DNA of 64,000 bases, taken from Metridium senile. Lineage: Eukaryota > Cnidaria > Anthozoa > Actiniaria > Metridiidae. The DNA lies in the NCBI GenBank assembly GCA_949775045.1, contig OX459096.1, forward strand, positions 34,576,371 through 34,640,370. The letters are read 5' to 3'. The notes under the pieces are model-generated. The model was not told the DNA's origin and ran no database searches. It worked only from the letters and a program-made list of their open reading frames with translations. Below, in pieces: positions 11,894 through 26,800 of this stretch; the stretch's first letter is position 1; every line of letters begins with the position of its first letter. The translations under genes were made by a program, and so were the position numbers.

Positions 11894-14800
11894 ATGACTG
11901 CAATACTTCCCCAGACCAAATTCGTCCCCAAGAAGCTTGGAATTGAAGTGAATGACAGTGTAACATGGCAAGGATGGGAGCCTGGTGGCGAATATACGAA
12001 ATATATCATACTGAAAAATGTACAAATTAAGACACAGAAACTTAAATACAGGTTTGTAGTAATAATTGTACTAATTTGCATAATATTATAATACTATCGA
12101 TATTTTATAAATTGTCATAATTTTAAACAAGACTTTTTCATATTAACTGAATATAAGTTGTATAATCTTATAATTTTGATTAATATTTTAGGGGCCCATC
12201 AACAAGGTTTTTTACGACTCTCTATCCCAAACCTATTGTTTTAAGTTCTGGAACAAGTTACAGTCTTCCAGTGACTTTTAGACCTCTAGAGAAAGTAAGT
12301 GCTTATCATAAACATATAATACTAAATGTGTATGTCTTATATTAATTGGTATATACGTAATAATAATTCAATATTATAGCCCCGGGGGGGTACTCCCATA
12401 TATTTACTATACGGGGATGATCCGCTGAACAGGGTATGGTTTTTCGAGCTTTCTGTCATAAACAGGGTATGTTTTTTTTAGTTTTCTGTCATGAACAGGG
12501 TATATATTTACCCCATTTCCCAATTTCCTTTTTTTTTGTCATAATCAGGTATAGTAATTAGGTAATATGATGAGCAGCGCAGTCTTTCGTCTTTCGGGAA
12601 ATTCAGCACGTTTTCGCGGCATGGTCCTAAACTGTCATAAACAGTGTCCCATTTTTATCACTTGTCATAAACAGGGTATAAGAATTTGTTTTTTTCTGTC
12701 ATAAACAGGGTAACTGTTTTAGGATCCCAGCGGAACATCCCTACCCAAATCGTAGCGGAGTACCCCCCCCCCCCCCCGGGATTATAGCGCGCAAGTTTGC
12801 ATATGAATATGGTATCATAGTATTGTCAATTGCATCATCTAGGTTTGAAACATTTTAATAGGCCAAGCTTTCAGTTGAATGGTCCATCATTATGGCTTAG
12901 AGTAAAAAAGACTATGCAAGTTAACTAATTACACTTGTGCATTTATACATATACTGTATATATATATATTGATAGGGAAAGCAATATGTTTTTGATGAGA
13001 TTCCTCTAGTGATTTTCTAATATCTCTTGTGAATTGTTTTATTCTCAGGATCAGTATGAAGATGTCATTGAATTTGAAGCTAATGTAAGTGCATCAAATA
13101 CTTCACTGACAGATCTAAATCAGCAATTCAATATCATTATTGTTGTCTTTTTCATTGATTCTCTTTGTACAACGCTCAGAAAGGTCTTATATATAAGACA
13201 CAATATCCTGTCTATATCATCATCATCAATACCATTATCATTATACTTCATTACTCTTGTCATTACCATCATCATTATTATTTTAATTACATTAACTGTA
13301 ATTATTATCAGCATTATCATAATTGTTATTTTCATTTTTAAATTAGTAATATCAATTGATATTTATCTTGTTTTAGAATGGTCTATTTTCCATTCCTATG
13401 AGAGCCGTTCTTCCTAAACCTAATGTGAATATACCAGAATCTCTCAACTTTGGGATGTGTGCCGTGAAGGACTCCATTGAAGTCACATTTGAAGTAAAAA
13501 ATACCAGGTGAGTTAACAGACCTACCAGAACACTGGTAATTGAATTACTAAAGCTATTTGTTTAACCTGTGTTGAGCTGACCTGCCTTTCATGTGCAAAT
13601 TGTGAGATATTTCACATATGAATACATAAGAATAGTCAGTTAAGAACTGATATAGGTACAGTGGTGCCTCTATTAAGTGGTATTCTATACCTCTGTTCAG
13701 CGGCCAACCACTTTGGAAAGTCCTGAGGGTGACCGCTTAATAGAGGTACCACTGTATTTAGTTTTCAATCCAGTCTGATATATAGATCAATATTGTTTTG
13801 TAATATAATCATTACTGGTAAATACCTTAATCCAAAGTAACTGATCAGCTTGTTAAATTTCATATGCATTGATTTAGCATATATAAAGTTATTCATTAAA
13901 ATTGCTTTAGTCAATTATATATAGTTCTGTTTATAAAAGTGTTTTATTTTTAGTGAGTTGATGACATCATTCCAGTGGGAAGTCTCAGAACCATTCACCT
14001 TTGTCCCATCTAGTGGTACTCTTTCTCCTAAAACTGCTTGTTTGATCAAAGCTACATTTATTCCAAAGGTAATATAAACATCCATTTTGAATTTTTCCAT
14101 TTTGTTTTAAATCATTATACATTTAACAATTATTCTCTGAAGGCGAAGTGGTTATCAGGCAAATATTTTCCTGAGCCGTGAGTCATCAACAAGACGTACG
14201 AGCTTCAGCGGTAGATATAGTCTAATATCCCGAGATAGCGAACCAATGAGAGTGCTTGTTCTTATGAGGTTGTGAATTGTGTATAATTATATATACTAAA
14301 TTGTGTTATCTTTGTCTTTCAGTCAGCGTTAGTCCATGAAGCTATTGCTGTGTGTAAATATTCACATGACCTGGACAACACAGACAGAAAGTCCATGAAA
14401 GTTGAAGGCATTGGTATGTTTGCTTTCTATATAAAATTTTATTTGAATAACTTTCTGTTGTTCTTGTCTGACTAGCCTTCTGTCCAATTTTTAAATGCTT
14501 AAAAGCATTTTCACTTATGAAAAGCTAAGTTAAGTAAGTCCAGAACAACAATTTTGTTATTTTGTACTGTAATAATATATAGCTACTATAATTCTCGATT
14601 AGTGCATGGTACTATTATTGATTGATTGATTGAACCAAAGTTGTTACAATATATTAATTTTGAATAGTACACAACTCAAATTTATGGATAAAACTGGACA
14701 TGGTATAATTATTATGAATTTATTAATATTAAATATATAATTATTTATTTATTAATTAATATTTATTTAATAATATTTATATAATATTTATTATTATATT

Positions 14801-17800
14801 ATTATTATTAATTATTATTTTTAATAATATTCATTTATTAATATTTACTGATTGATTGATTTTTGCATTTATTTAGGTAAATTCCCTCATATTGTGGCAA
14901 GTACTCAAGGACAAAGAAGGTCTTCTGTAAGTTTTAATGGACATGAAGTATTGGTGGATTTTGGTGATGTTCCTGTACAGACTACAGCAGAAAAGATCAT
15001 TGAACTTAACAACTTTTCTCCAGTAAGTTTACAGACATCCAACCGTGACACTTTTCCCTTCAGACTTATATTATTAGATACATGTATTATCATCCTCGGG
15101 AACCCAAGGGTAATCTTCTGTCTCTCGTTTCTCACTCCTAGAAAAAATACCTCTGGGAACGTAGTCTGTTGGAGCTTGTTCCCGGAAGTCAAAATTCAAA
15201 ATTATTTAACGACTTCCTTTGAATGGTTATCTTGATTTTCATTGGTCGACCTCAGTGGGTCGACCAATCAGGGAAGAGCTGAATTTTGATTTCTGGAAAT
15301 AAGCTTCAACAGACTATGTTCCCAGGGGTATTTTTTCTGGAAGCGAGAAAAGAGCGACAGAAGATTAGCCCTGGGTTACCGAGGATGATGTATTATTTGT
15401 TGTGTATCAAATCTCAAGAATACTGTAGTTGTGCAAAACCTACATTAATTTTGTGTTATCCACAGGCGTTCATAAAAAACTGAATGTATAGTAAAAAATA
15501 ACTCAACTTTGTTTAGTCTGGATTACAATATGCAATGGGTTTTCCACTCTAGACTAACTAAAAGGTACAGCATAAAAATATGCTGAGACTGTGCACATAT
15601 TTTCAGTTTACTAGAGAAACCATTGCTCAGCTTAGAATCATTATTTGTAGTTATTAAAAAAGCCTGATTGATACAATCCTGAGGCCAAAACACATTGAGA
15701 CACTTTGAACAAAGAAACAATTTAGAAATAATTAATATGTGACAAGTTATTTATTTATTTATTTATTTATTTGCCAGGTGAATGCCCCATATCAGATACT
15801 GCAACCATCATTGGCATCCAATATAGATACAGTTTTCACATGCTCACAGTTCCATGGAATAGTTGGTGCAAATACTACTGAAAGAATTAAGGTATGTGTA
15901 CGTACTCACCACAGTGACTATATTTGGTGATTTGTGATATTGTCTTGGTGTGTGTAGTATTTCAAAATTATTTTTATGTTGTTTGACTTAATTTTGAATG
16001 GTTTGAATGCAGGTGTAAGTGCCAATGGTAAATTGTTATCATCTATAGCTAGGTGTGTGTAGTCTTGAGAAAGACTGTTGGTGTTGGTGTCATGATGTTT
16101 GAATGTTTTGAAACCAGGTTTAAATTGATGATCATGGCAATAGACCCATTCAGCTTCAATGTTTATTTTCCCATTTCAAACCACGTGTTCATTCCTTTTG
16201 GAGTTAATCATTTGTATTATGTATAAATATTTTAATACTTGACATAAAAGAACAACTCTCAGGCGAATGCCGTGTGGTCTGAAATGTGCAATTTGCATAC
16301 AGAACTAGCTAAAAGGGTCTATTGATTGGTATCATGAGAAACTCTTGTTATTTTGTAACCTTCCTTAACTAATTTGACACACTAAAAAGACATGGTCTAA
16401 TATAATTGTTCTACTTGTAGGTTGTGTTTAGTCCTCATTCCCCTGGTGTTTGCTCTACTGATACATTTGAGGTTGTAGCACTTGGTGCCACTAACTGTTC
16501 AGTAATTAAGTGTATTGGTAAAGGGAAAGGTTAGTTCATCTATATTTTATTAGAAAAAAAAACATTATATTTTTTACTCATTCCATTTTAATAACATCTC
16601 TTTTTTATGCATTCAATCTCATTCACATGCTCCCAATCTCATTCATTTATTCAATCTCATTTTCAATCAATCCCAACTTAATTTCTTTTTTAATCATTCC
16701 AATATTTAATGTCCTTCTTATTTATCCAATCCTACTTTCATTGATTCACTCTAATTTTCATCCACAATTCATCATTCATTTTCAAGCATTTAAATGTCCT
16801 TCTTTTGCTAATTATCAATTACAATATAATGATGAATATCATTCAATTCACCAGGTCCGTCAGTGTCACTGGATAGTTCCCATCTTGACTTTACTGTTGT
16901 AGAGGCCGGACAGAGCACAACAAGAACATTTAAAATTGCAAACTCATCCAATGTTGCTGCTGCTTTCCAGGTTTGTTATAAATTGAAATGAAGTGTTAAG
17001 TGTTATTAAAGTTAAGTGGCTTGAGTGCACATCGTGTCATTTGATAACATATGCAGTATTATTATTGTGCCCTATTCCAGTCAACACTTTTAATCAAATG
17101 AAAAAAGGTTTTTAGGGTTATGAGATAAATCAAATAGTTATAAAAAACATTTCTTCCAAATCTCCATTCTTAAAAAACACATTGTACACATAAAAACACA
17201 TGCAAAACCATGTGTATACATTATATACAATAAATAAATATATATGTTAGTGTACAAAGTTAACGTGTACATATTACATACATTAACATGTAGTAAACAT
17301 GTCAATTTTTTGTTTTACACCAAAAGTAATAGATTGAAAGAGAATTGAGAATTCTTGTTTTGTGTTTTTTTTAAAAAACAATACATGGCTGGTACTTTAA
17401 TGACTTTAAACCTATACTATCCCATGTAATGATTACTTGTGTGTTTGTTTATTTCAGTTCTTGATAGACTGCAGTCAAAGTGTGTTCAAACTAAACATGA
17501 CATGTGGTATACTAACAGGAGGAGAGTCTAAAACTGTCATTGTACACTTTGCTCCAAGTCATCCTATTAACTATAACAGACGACTGGTCTGTCTTGTACA
17601 TAACCAAGTAAGACTCACTTTTACATACTGATTGTTACAGTGCGAATCAAAAAATCTTGGACACCTAGAAATATTTTAGAAATCGTTTGTTGTTCTTGAA
17701 CAACTCAGAAACAACTATATCACCACAAGAAGTTTGACTGATGTGTAGTATAATGATAAACGTTTTGTAGTTAGAGTTGTTTGTGAGTTGTTCAACGAAC

Positions 17801-20800
17801 AATCAGATGATTTTTAAAATATTTCTGGATGCCAACGGTTTTTCGATTCGCACTGTAATGATATGTCATTGTACACTTTACTCCAAGTCATCCTATTAAC
17901 TATAACAGATGACTGGTCTGTCTTGTACATAGCCAAGTATAAGACTCATGATGTTATTTGGTTACTTACAGATTGTGAAACTGAGATGAAACTGAGAGAT
18001 GTTCAAAACTGTCTATCACTGCAGAAATTTCAAAAACTGTCATTCAACAATAAATATTTTGAACATATAAATATCCACATCTTTAATTAACAGTTAGGAT
18101 GCGTTAATGAAACTGAAATGTCCTTTCCACAGAACCCAGTATTTATTGATTTATTTGGAACATGTCACACAGAACAAGTCAAGCCAGGTATGGAGAGTCA
18201 CTTTATAACATTATGTACCATCTCTGTCTGTGTAACCATGAGTAAATGACAGCTTTAGTCAAATAATGCCTTTGACTTACCCCTTAATGTTTGTTGAAGC
18301 TACAATATGATTAATCATTGTCAAAAGTAGTTGGCACGATTTTAGTATTTGATCTCATAGTCACTACTTCATTTATATTAATTTTATAAAAAAAATTCCC
18401 ACCCCTTCCCCCCACATCAATGTTGGTGTGAAATGATAGCGCATTGATAAGTCAACCACATAAGCACCAAACAATGACTCCCTCCTCAACTTTGCGAAGG
18501 GGGGTGAGGGGAGTAGTAGAATTTCAGCAGTGCTAATAAAAATTACTTTATCACATTCGTGCCAAAACTTTTGTCAATGATTGTAGGTGCTTTGGGTAGT
18601 GACATCTAGTGTATAAGCAGTGTGTTGTGTCACATTTATAACTGCAGTAGAATGTTATAGGTACTGATAAAGTTTAATATGGTCATATTTGCAGCTCCTC
18701 TCCAATGGAAACATTTAGTACGATACCACACCCATGTCAGCCGAGGGCTCTCTAAAATACCCCCTGAGGTATGTAATATAATTTAGCTTTTAGCACTAAA
18801 ATACATTAGAATGAAAGCATGCACTGTAATTCTAAAACTACCCACTCTTCTATTTGATGTCCCATTTCTTCCTGAAACATAGTAAACAGGTTCCCATTTA
18901 AATCTGTACTTATGCAAATACACAGATCAACCAATCAGAGTATATTATTTCTGAAGTGAACTACTCTGATTGATTGATCTGTGTGTTTAGCACACATCAA
19001 CAAAATTTGCATTAGTACAGATTTAAATGGGAAAGTACAGATTTAAATGGGAACCTGTTAGTAGTACTAGGGTACTCTACAAAGTTGTTTAACAAATTAT
19101 TGTATTGAAAATTATCTGATTCAATTGATTGAATGACATCAGTGAAAATGATTTTTCTTTGCAGCAACTCAATAATATGCTAGAAGAGGGTAAACTACAG
19201 ATAGATGAAAAAGGAGGATTGACGCCAGCAGAGGTAAAACAATTACTGTATATGACTTGATATCACTAATTCCTTAAAAACTGGTAATGATGGTGTTATG
19301 TGTATGATTCCAGGAAGAAACATTGAATATCAAGACTGATAACATTCCTCTCTCACAACTATCACCAATGGAAGAACTATTTGATGATGGTAGCTTTGGA
19401 GAGACTGTAAGTACCTGTAATCAAGACTGACATATTATGACATATATGATTAAAGACCTTAACAATTGTACACCTTGGCATTTCTTCTTTTCTGCCATCT
19501 ATCTAAATAGAAATTATAAATAAATAGTACCCTTTCCTTTTCATTAATAACATGCTTGCTAAGACACTAAAAAACCCTAAATGATGCTGATGAACACTGT
19601 TATTTTTTATTTGATATCTTTGAGGGGTTTTGGTGTATAATTAACCCAGGGGGGGGGGGGGGGTACTCCGCTAGGACAGAAAAAAACAAATTCTTATAAC
19701 CTGTTTATGATAAAAATGGGACCTTGTTTATGACAGCTGAACCCTGTTTATGCCACGACAGCATGCTGAATTTCCCAAAAGACGAAAGACCGCGCTGCTC
19801 ATCATATTACCTAATTAATATACCTGAATATGACAAAAAAAAACTAAGGAAATTGGGAAATGGGGTAAAAACATACCCTGTTCATGACAGAAAACCATAC
19901 CCTGTTCAGTGGATCATCCCGTATAATAAATATACTAGTAAATATAGTAAATATATTATCCCCTGGGATAACTGATGCACCATTCACCTGTGATATTTCT
20001 TCATATTTGTTAACCAATGTTTTGTTTCCTATTAGTCTGTTGTAGATCCTCATGTCAGCTTTGATATTCAGCATCTTGCCTTTGGGAAAGTACCTGATGC
20101 AATGACTGTTGAACAAAAGGTAAAATTATATTGTAAACTGAGTTTTTTCATTTAATGTTGTAAGATGGTCCCGAAGGGGACCATTCCAATTCCCATTTTC
20201 TATTCTTTGATTTTTAAATCCCAGTCCCAGTGCATCCAATCCTAATTTCTCCTGAATCCCAGCTCCCATTTTACCCCTTGAGGACCCTCTTGTAAGCTAA
20301 GGTTAACTTGAGGTTTTATCTCTATCTGGTTTTCCTCCCTCCATAAAAAAAACTCAACATGCAAGCAGAGTTGTGTGTTGTAAATATTGAATGTAGTGGT
20401 AGCTAGTGAGTGTGGGCAAACCTCACAGAAGAGACCTGATGGGGAGTGATGGTTATAAAATATACATTTATATATACATTATAATAATTATTGCTGTGGT
20501 ATGTTTGTGTTCAGACTGTGAATATCACCAATCATACCAAAGGAAAGATTACTTGTCAATGGATGAAAGGTCAGTCAATATGCTAAACTATACATGTGTT
20601 GTTGTTTAACTAAGATAAACACAATGATAATAAATTATATACTGCATGTTCTAGACTAGCACAGACTGTGTCAGTAAAAACTGAAACTTGCACAGCCATA
20701 CTATGAACTGATTTGGCTTTTTTGGGGACATGCATCAATCCTTGGTGTTATATAGGATCTATATAGTGTGACAGCTGTCTTAGTGTCTGACATCTGAAAT

Positions 20801-23800
20801 ATGGTGTATACCATTTGTATCTAAAGGGATTTCTATCATACTAATATTATCAAAGATTGAACAAGCAAATACAAAGCAGGCAAAGTTTGTGCAAATACAT
20901 TCTAATAATCAAAAATGGTTGTATAATTTTTTCTCCATAGATACAAAAGGAATTTTTTCTGTTTTTCCTGAAAACTGTGATGTTCTTCCATTACGAACAG
21001 CATCATTCCAAGTGTCGTTTAGACCAGTAAGTTACTAAAACAATGATTGCATGTAATCATTCATTGAATGGTACATGATCACATGGCAACAACCTTTGAT
21101 TCCGCCATGCATGTACATGTACATTGAGTTCCTGACTATCCCCAGTATTACAGTACGGACATTCCAACCGGGACCACTTAGACAAAATATGCAATTATCC
21201 AATCAGATTGTGATATTCCAATCAATGAGCCAATGAGGTAGCTGATCGATGTAAACAGTAAATATTCTGCCAAATGTAGAAAGTCACAATGATTTGGTCA
21301 GAATAAACCCATTGTACAAATATTGTAATTTGATTGGACAGTCTTGTCTAAGTGGTCCCAGCTGGAGTGTCCGCACTGTAATTATCTAATTGCTAATCAA
21401 AATTGTTTCTCATGCAGAATGCATCCAACCAGTTCTTCAGTGCAGAGTTGGAATGTTATGCGTTTTACAAGGTGTGAAATGTTTAATATTATTTTGACAG
21501 TGATGCTGTTGGTTTGTTACTAATGTTGTTTCACACTAATTGTGTGTGAGTATCCAATGCTAATCCCTATTGAACATTTCTTCCTCAGAGCACAAGAGAC
21601 TACAGACTTGTAGAGGATAGTTCATTTTTTCCACCATGGTGCCTCACTCTCAGTACATCAGGTAATCATTGTCAAATACAAAATTGTAGTTTTGATATCT
21701 AAATTTTAGATTGTTAAATAACATTGATCTTCCTATTTAGGACAAACCTTTACAATGGGAGCTGAAACATTTATACCAAGATATGACCTGGATACAAGAC
21801 ATTTGGTAACTTTTTTTATGTGACATTACATATATTTATTTATTATTTATAGATTTAATAGACAAACTAACTATAATCACTACTATTCATCATAGATTTT
21901 CCCAGCTATCACTCCAGACCAGGCGGCATATCACACCTTACTAATGGTAAACACTGGCACCAATCCTATCGAGTTTGCATTTGATGAAGATACTGACAGG
22001 TATGTTATCTTAAGGATTCCAAAGGAAAAGGCATAATGACAGGTCCTTTGGTTAGGGGATCAGATTCCGGGCCTAATGGTCTGGGTTCAATTTCGGGCTG
22101 GGTGATTGCATTGTGTCCTTAAGCAAGACACTTTACTCTCTCAGTGCCATGTCTTCTCGGATAAGTTCGTCTTCTTTCACTCTTATCCTATATAAGATGG
22201 ATGTAAATGATCCTGTTGAGTTGTTAGCAAAGAGTAGGGGATTGTCTCCTGGCACAACAGTCTGGTCTTGGAGGCATTTGCTGAGATCTCTGTTCTGAGT
22301 TTGTGTAATCCCTGCTAAGGGGTGGACCAATTATTATTATCAGTATTAACACTAAGTATAACGATAGGTTATATAATGAAATTTGTAACACCGTAAAAAA
22401 AAGTTGACTTAACTTTACTGACTTTTCGAGCTTTTAAGCTCTTCGTCGGAGTAAAAGCATAAAGTATAACTATACATGCAATATATATATATATAACAAT
22501 AAAAATACTACAAAAACACATCACTATTTACACAGTATCCATGTTTTTATCTCAGGATTTTCAGCTGTCGACCAAGAAGAGGTCTTCTTACAGATAAATA
22601 TCAGGTAAAACAGTTAAACATTATGATATCATTGTGGTAGCTGGCATGGTGATACTAATGCTGTAAATGTTATCTGGTCATAGCTTATTACATTCCGAAT
22701 GATACCTCCTGAACCAAGGGTATTCAAACAGACTTTGAAGTGTCGGCTAAATGATGCTGATAAATTCACACAGGTATTGATGATATACATATTTACTCAT
22801 AAATCAAATAATAAAAAAGTTTCCATACATACCAGAATTACACAGAGATCATTTGTAGATATATCTAAAAACTCAATTATACACGCATCATTTGTAGATA
22901 TATCTAACAAGTTACTGAGTTGCCTGCAGCATCCTTGTTGGTAGCTGACAAGGGTAGTGTTGATAAATTATTCATTTACACATTTACCTGTGGATTTATA
23001 TATTGTTCTGTCCCACAACCATTTCAAACAGGAACTTCCATGTTGTGCAGTGCATAAGGTCATTGCTCACTTCTATTTGAATACTTTTACAGGACATTAA
23101 CTTGACAGGCTCAGCTGAGGTTCCTCATATACAGCTAGAGGCAGAGGTCAGTATTATTGATGTCATATTGTCAACAACAATTGCACCTTGAGATAGAAGC
23201 AAATGCACTCCCTGGTATATTCATCTAGTTAAAATACCTTTTTTAACCTTGTCCAAACAGGGAACTCTCTACTTCAAGCAAACATGTATTGGTACATCAT
23301 CAACAAGACCATTTGCAGTAAAAAACACATCACGAATACCTTTAAGGTAAGAACGTTAATGGTAATATCTTTATGTGTTTTATATCTTCTTAAATCTAAG
23401 CTATACATGTAGATGTAGTCAACAAACAAACACTCAAATGAACAAACAAACAGACAAATAAACAGACAAATAAACAAGCAAACAAAGAAAAAAACAGAGA
23501 CAAACAAAGAAAACCCCCAAACATAGTCAAACAGACAGACAGGCAAACAGACAAACAAAGATACATGTACAAACAAACAAACAGACAAAAAAAAAACCCC
23601 TGAGACAGACAGACAAACAAGCACACAAGCCAAGCCAGGAATTATCTTAATGCACTAATGTGACAATTCTATTTCAGGTTTGAATGGCGTGTACCTGGAA
23701 GTGATGTCAAGATACTGTCAATCCAGCCAAACTGTGGTGAAATTAACTCTAATGAGACACAGGTACATCCATTTCAATGCTGGATAACCATTGGGCTTGG

Positions 23801-26800
23801 TAACTTGAATGATGCATTTTTAGTTGTGTTATGATCACTGCTGCAATGCAGCACATTCTGTTCAGTTTTCCTGTTATTTTCATACAAATTTTGCAGCTGG
23901 TAATTAACAGCATTTTAAACAAAGCAAAAACCATGTAATCTTAAAAGTCAAAACAAGTGGTAGGTCTGGGGGATGAACTCAGAACCTTAATTTGCTTTGT
24001 AATTTACCAACTGTCAGCTCCCTTTGTTTCTTGATCTATATGAAAGAGTAAAAAGACTATTAATTCTAAGTATTAATACTAATAATATAATTAATTTGGT
24101 ATTCCAGTCTCACCTATTTAATTTCACACCACTTGAAGAAAAGAAATATCTGTTGAAGCCCAAGCTGTTTGTTAGCAGTGTACTTGACGTAGACGACAGC
24201 TCCAGGTATGTTTTCCTTCTTGGTGACAATTGTTTTATCCTAGACAAGAAGATTGATTTTTACATTGATTTCTGTTGGTTTCAGCTCTGATATCAAGTGC
24301 CTAGTCCGTGTGATTGGTGAGGGATCCATTGGTGAAATCATTGTAAGTTACTATTTCAAGAAAATAGTTTTGATGAATTGATTGGTTGGTTGATTGATTG
24401 ACTGGTTGATTGATTGATTGATTGACTGGTTGATTGATTGATTGACTGGTTGATTGATTGATTGACTGATTGGTTGATTGATTGTCTGCCTGATTTATTA
24501 ATTTATGGATTGACCTCCTGATTGATTGATTGACTTCCTGATTGATTGGCTGACTAATTGATTGACTTCCTGATTGATTGACTGGTTGATTGACTGGTTG
24601 ATTGACCTCCTTATTGATTGATTTATTGATTGGCTGATTAATTGATTGATTGATTGACTGGTTGATTGGCCTCCTGATTTATTGATTGATTGACTGATTA
24701 ATTGATTGATTAATTGATTGACTGGTTGATTGACCTCCTGATTGATTGATTTATTGATTGGCTGATTAATTGATTGATTGATTAATTGATTGACTGGTTG
24801 ATTGACCTACTAATTGGCTGATTAATTGATTGATTAATTGGTTGATTAATTGATTGGCCTCCTTATTGATTGACCTCCTTATTGATTGGTACTCATAATA
24901 AATGATTTGTTATCTTTCAGTGTGTAGATCCAGTTGTTGACTTAGGTGACATTGTTGTTGGTGGTTCTTTATGTAAAGACCTTACTATCCACAATAATAG
25001 TGACTGTAGTCTACATTACAATATCATGGTAGACCAGGAAATCAATGGTCCTTATGATGACGAAGAGACTACAAGAGATGTTTTGGGTAATACAGCTAGT
25101 TCTTGTTTATTATATTTAATATCTAGTATTTATTCAATTATCCCCCCCATTTAGTCATTCACCTATTTGTGCATCCATTCATTTGTTCATTCAATTTTCC
25201 ATTTATTTATCTATCCATTCATTTATTTGTCAATTCTTCCATTTATTCTATTTATCCATTTGTTCATTTTTCCATTCATTCATTCACCCATCCCTCTATT
25301 TATCCATTTGTTCATTTTTCCATTCATTCATTCACCCATCCCTCTATTTATCCATTTGTTCATTTTTCCATTCATTCATTCACCCATCCCTCTATTTATC
25401 CATTTGTTCATTTATCCATTTGTTCATTTATCCATTTGTTCATTTGTCCATTCATTTATTTAGCCATTTGTTCATTCATTTGTCCATTAATTCATTCACC
25501 CATCCCTCTATTTATCCATTTGTTCATTTATTCATTTATTTGTTCATTTATCCATTTATTTGTTCATTTATCCATTTGTTCGTTTATCTATTTGTTCATT
25601 TATCCATTCATTCATTCACCCATCCCTCTATTTATCCATTTGTTCATTTGTTCATTTATCCATTTGTTCATTTATCCATTCACCCATCCCTCTATTTATC
25701 GATTTGTCCATTCATTTATTTAGCCATCTGTTCATTCATTTGTCCATTAATTAATTCACCCATCCCTCCATTTGTTCATTTGTCCATTCATATATTTAGC
25801 CATCTGTTCATTCATTTGTCAATCCATTCTTTTATCCATTTGTTCATTCATTTGTCGATCCATTCTTTTATCCATCTGTTCATTCATTTGTCCATTCATA
25901 TATTTAGCCATCTGTTCATTCATTTGTCAATCCATTCTTTTATCTATTTGTTCATTCATTTGTCGATCCATTCTTTTATCCATCTGTTCATTCATTTGTC
26001 CATTCATTTATTTAGCCAACTGCTCATGCATTTGTCAATCCATTCTTTTATCCATTTATTCATTCATTTATCTATTCATTTTTGTTCATCATACATTCAT
26101 GTATCAAACTCTTTTGTATGTTCGCATTTTGTCAATTAAACCTTGCCCATTTATCCATTCATTATTTGTATATAATGATTTTGCATTTCCAATGTTCATT
26201 TTATCATAATATATTCTTTCCAACTCCATACGTCTAATACAGCATTATTGTATTATGTAGCAATTGAACTGAGTGGGAACAGTGATATTATCCCTGCAAG
26301 AACATCCAAGAAAATAACTGTGACAGTCTTCCCTGCAAGAAGGGTTAACTACAAGTTTCTTCTTAGTTACACATTACAATCAACTCACGGTAGGTTTCTG
26401 CTACTATTCAGGACAATACTCCCTTGCATAAAAGATGAAAAAGGAATGAGACGTAACATTATACTGAGATGGAACATTATCTCACACACAGCCACAGCCT
26501 AGCCTATAAGATTCCTTGATAAATGATAATAACAATGTTAACGGAGTAACAGGTAGACTTGTTCCCTACTCCAATATTGAAGGATAAGCATCAAGTTTGT
26601 ACTCCCTTGGGCTACGTTTACACGGGACCGGACGAATTTTTGACTGGTCAAAAAAACATCCGCTTACGGGTTCCGTTCACACGAACCGCGCTACACGTGC
26701 AATAATTTGGACGCCTAACCGATCAAATATTCGTCTGAACAGGACGAAAATGTTGTTCGATTCCGTGTGAACAGCATGTCCAGGACGATTTTTTGACTGG

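Noticed and set aside
16139..16325. Possible MITE with AATAGACCC ends
   Set aside because: Only about 9 bp of inverted ends and no target duplication.
25167..26209. Several long Ile/Phe/His/Ser-rich frames
   Set aside because: Translations of the CATTTATC-type tandem repeat in a CFAP65 intron; all frames open.
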